Shown in pieces: positions 63,291-64,000 of a DNA stretch of 64,000 nucleotides (the first letter of the stretch is position 1; each line of letters begins with the position of its first letter). The stretch is from Tretioscincus oriximinensis. Lineage: Eukaryota; Chordata; Lepidosauria; Squamata; Gymnophthalmidae. The notes under the pieces were generated by a model that was given only the letters and a program-made list of their open reading frames with translations, ran no database searches and was not told where the DNA came from. Made by a program: the position numbers and the translations under genes. Location of the stretch: the NCBI GenBank assembly GCA_022410635.1, contig JAJVDF010000018.1, forward strand, positions 2,001,473 to 2,065,472, read 5' to 3'.

Positions 63291-63619
63291 TAGAAATTAG
63301 CAATCCAAATGTTAACCAAGTTAACAAGATTTTTGTGGTGTTCACTGCTTAAATATTCAATTTTCTGTAGTGAAAAATGACTTTTGTATAAAATCAACTT
63401 TCACTTTGTTTCAGGGGCAATAGAAGCTAATGCACAAATGAGACTAAAAATGTTACAAATAATTTATTTGCCTCAATCTTAAATGTCAGACTGGATTATA
63501 GTTTGGGTGGAGCATCATACAATTCTACATTGCTTTGAACTATTAAGTCAAGTTTTATTGCTAGTACCTTTCTGAAGTTTTATTGCNAATAGAACCAGTT
63601 TGCCAATACCTTCTTTGTA

Positions 63620-63690
63620 GAATATGTCTAGGATTGAACATATGACTATTAGCTTTTCAGACCATTAAGCTATGACTACTTTTGATGCAT
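63620..63690 (-). repeat. Possible tRNA-SINE remnant
   Basis: GGATTGAACATATGACTATT and AGACCATTAAGCTATGAC resemble the inverse of a tRNA-like head (TAGCT...GGTTCAATCC). Weak. Confidence 0.35.
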
Positions 63691-64000
63691 GTTTACTTAG
63701 AAGTTAGTCCTAAATGCATCCAAATGATTCATAAATAGTTTGCATGCCAACATCAGATACTACCATTTGAGTAAGAATTTGTATCTACAAATTTTATTTT
63801 GCCATTAAGTCTGAAATGACGAAGTACAGGTATGATTGTTATTTTACATCTCAAAGCCTTTCAAAGGTACACAAAGTATCTGATGGCTGTTGAATCTCAT
63901 TGGGATTGAAAACCGAACAGCAATAGCCTTGTATTTTTGCAGTATACAGTACTGAGAATAGGACTAGTATAGATAGATTAACATTTAAAAGGCTGCAGAA

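Larger units (their letters stand above)
62457..64000 (-). other. THAP4 upstream intron (partial)
   Basis: It runs from the large exon's acceptor to the window edge. I looked on the - strand for the missing first exon (MVICCAAVNC-like) and did not find it. An L2 remnant occupies 62965-63290. Confidence 0.7.

Noticed and set aside
1..64000. CRISPR array, operon, phage or other bacterial system
   Set aside because: No regularly spaced repeats, no dense coding and no bacterial gene families; spliced vertebrate genes fix the origin.
1..64000. Isolated single Ns as a biological signal
   Set aside because: They fall in all element types and in spacer alike, with no common context; most likely consensus ambiguities.

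Overview
This 64 kb window is vertebrate nuclear DNA, most likely from a squamate reptile. The evidence is two split genes with vertebrate exon structure, AT-rich introns, CR1 LINE copies whose 3' ends carry TTCTTATG-type repeats, L2-like LINEs, and a tRNA-headed SINE with a BovB-like tail of the Sauria type. I cannot name the species. Isolated single Ns are scattered throughout and look like consensus ambiguities.

Two convergent host genes are present. BOK, a BCL-2 family pro-apoptotic effector, lies on the + strand. Its four coding exons at 4859-5090, 15980-16108, 34665-34828 and 36824-36949 join in frame to a complete protein of 213 residues. THAP4, a THAP zinc finger joined to a nitrobindin-type heme beta-barrel, lies on the - strand. 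Five exons are visible: 61309-62456, 49068-49227, 44162-44271, 43915-44018 and 38850-38969. All phases match. The exon for the first part of the THAP finger was not found and probably lies beyond base 64000. The genes meet tail to tail, with poly(A) signals near 37340 (BOK) and 38678 (THAP4). BOK and THAP4 are also convergent neighbours in human, so the synteny is conserved.

The remaining ~95% is intron or flank and is dominated by transposable elements. 1-4858 is the BOK 5' flank or intron 1, with a CR1 copy and palindromic elements. The intron 5091-15979 holds an 82-bp-arm hairpin, Sauria-type SINEs, a hAT-like MITE with a CpG-rich centre, and a well preserved L2 3' end. The intron 16109-34664 holds a long decayed L2, an L1 remnant, several CR1 copies, and a CR1 nested in a palindromic MITE. 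The THAP4 introns contain three non-autonomous hAT-type elements with target-site duplications, one nested in an L2, plus a Tc1/mariner-type 78-bp MITE and a foldback element.

I found no prokaryotic-style system, CRISPR array, RNA gene or intact autonomous transposon. The most unusual features are the structured non-autonomous DNA elements, a dispersed repeat carrying ZNF143/THAP11-like motifs, and a duplicated motif of unknown function inside THAP4.
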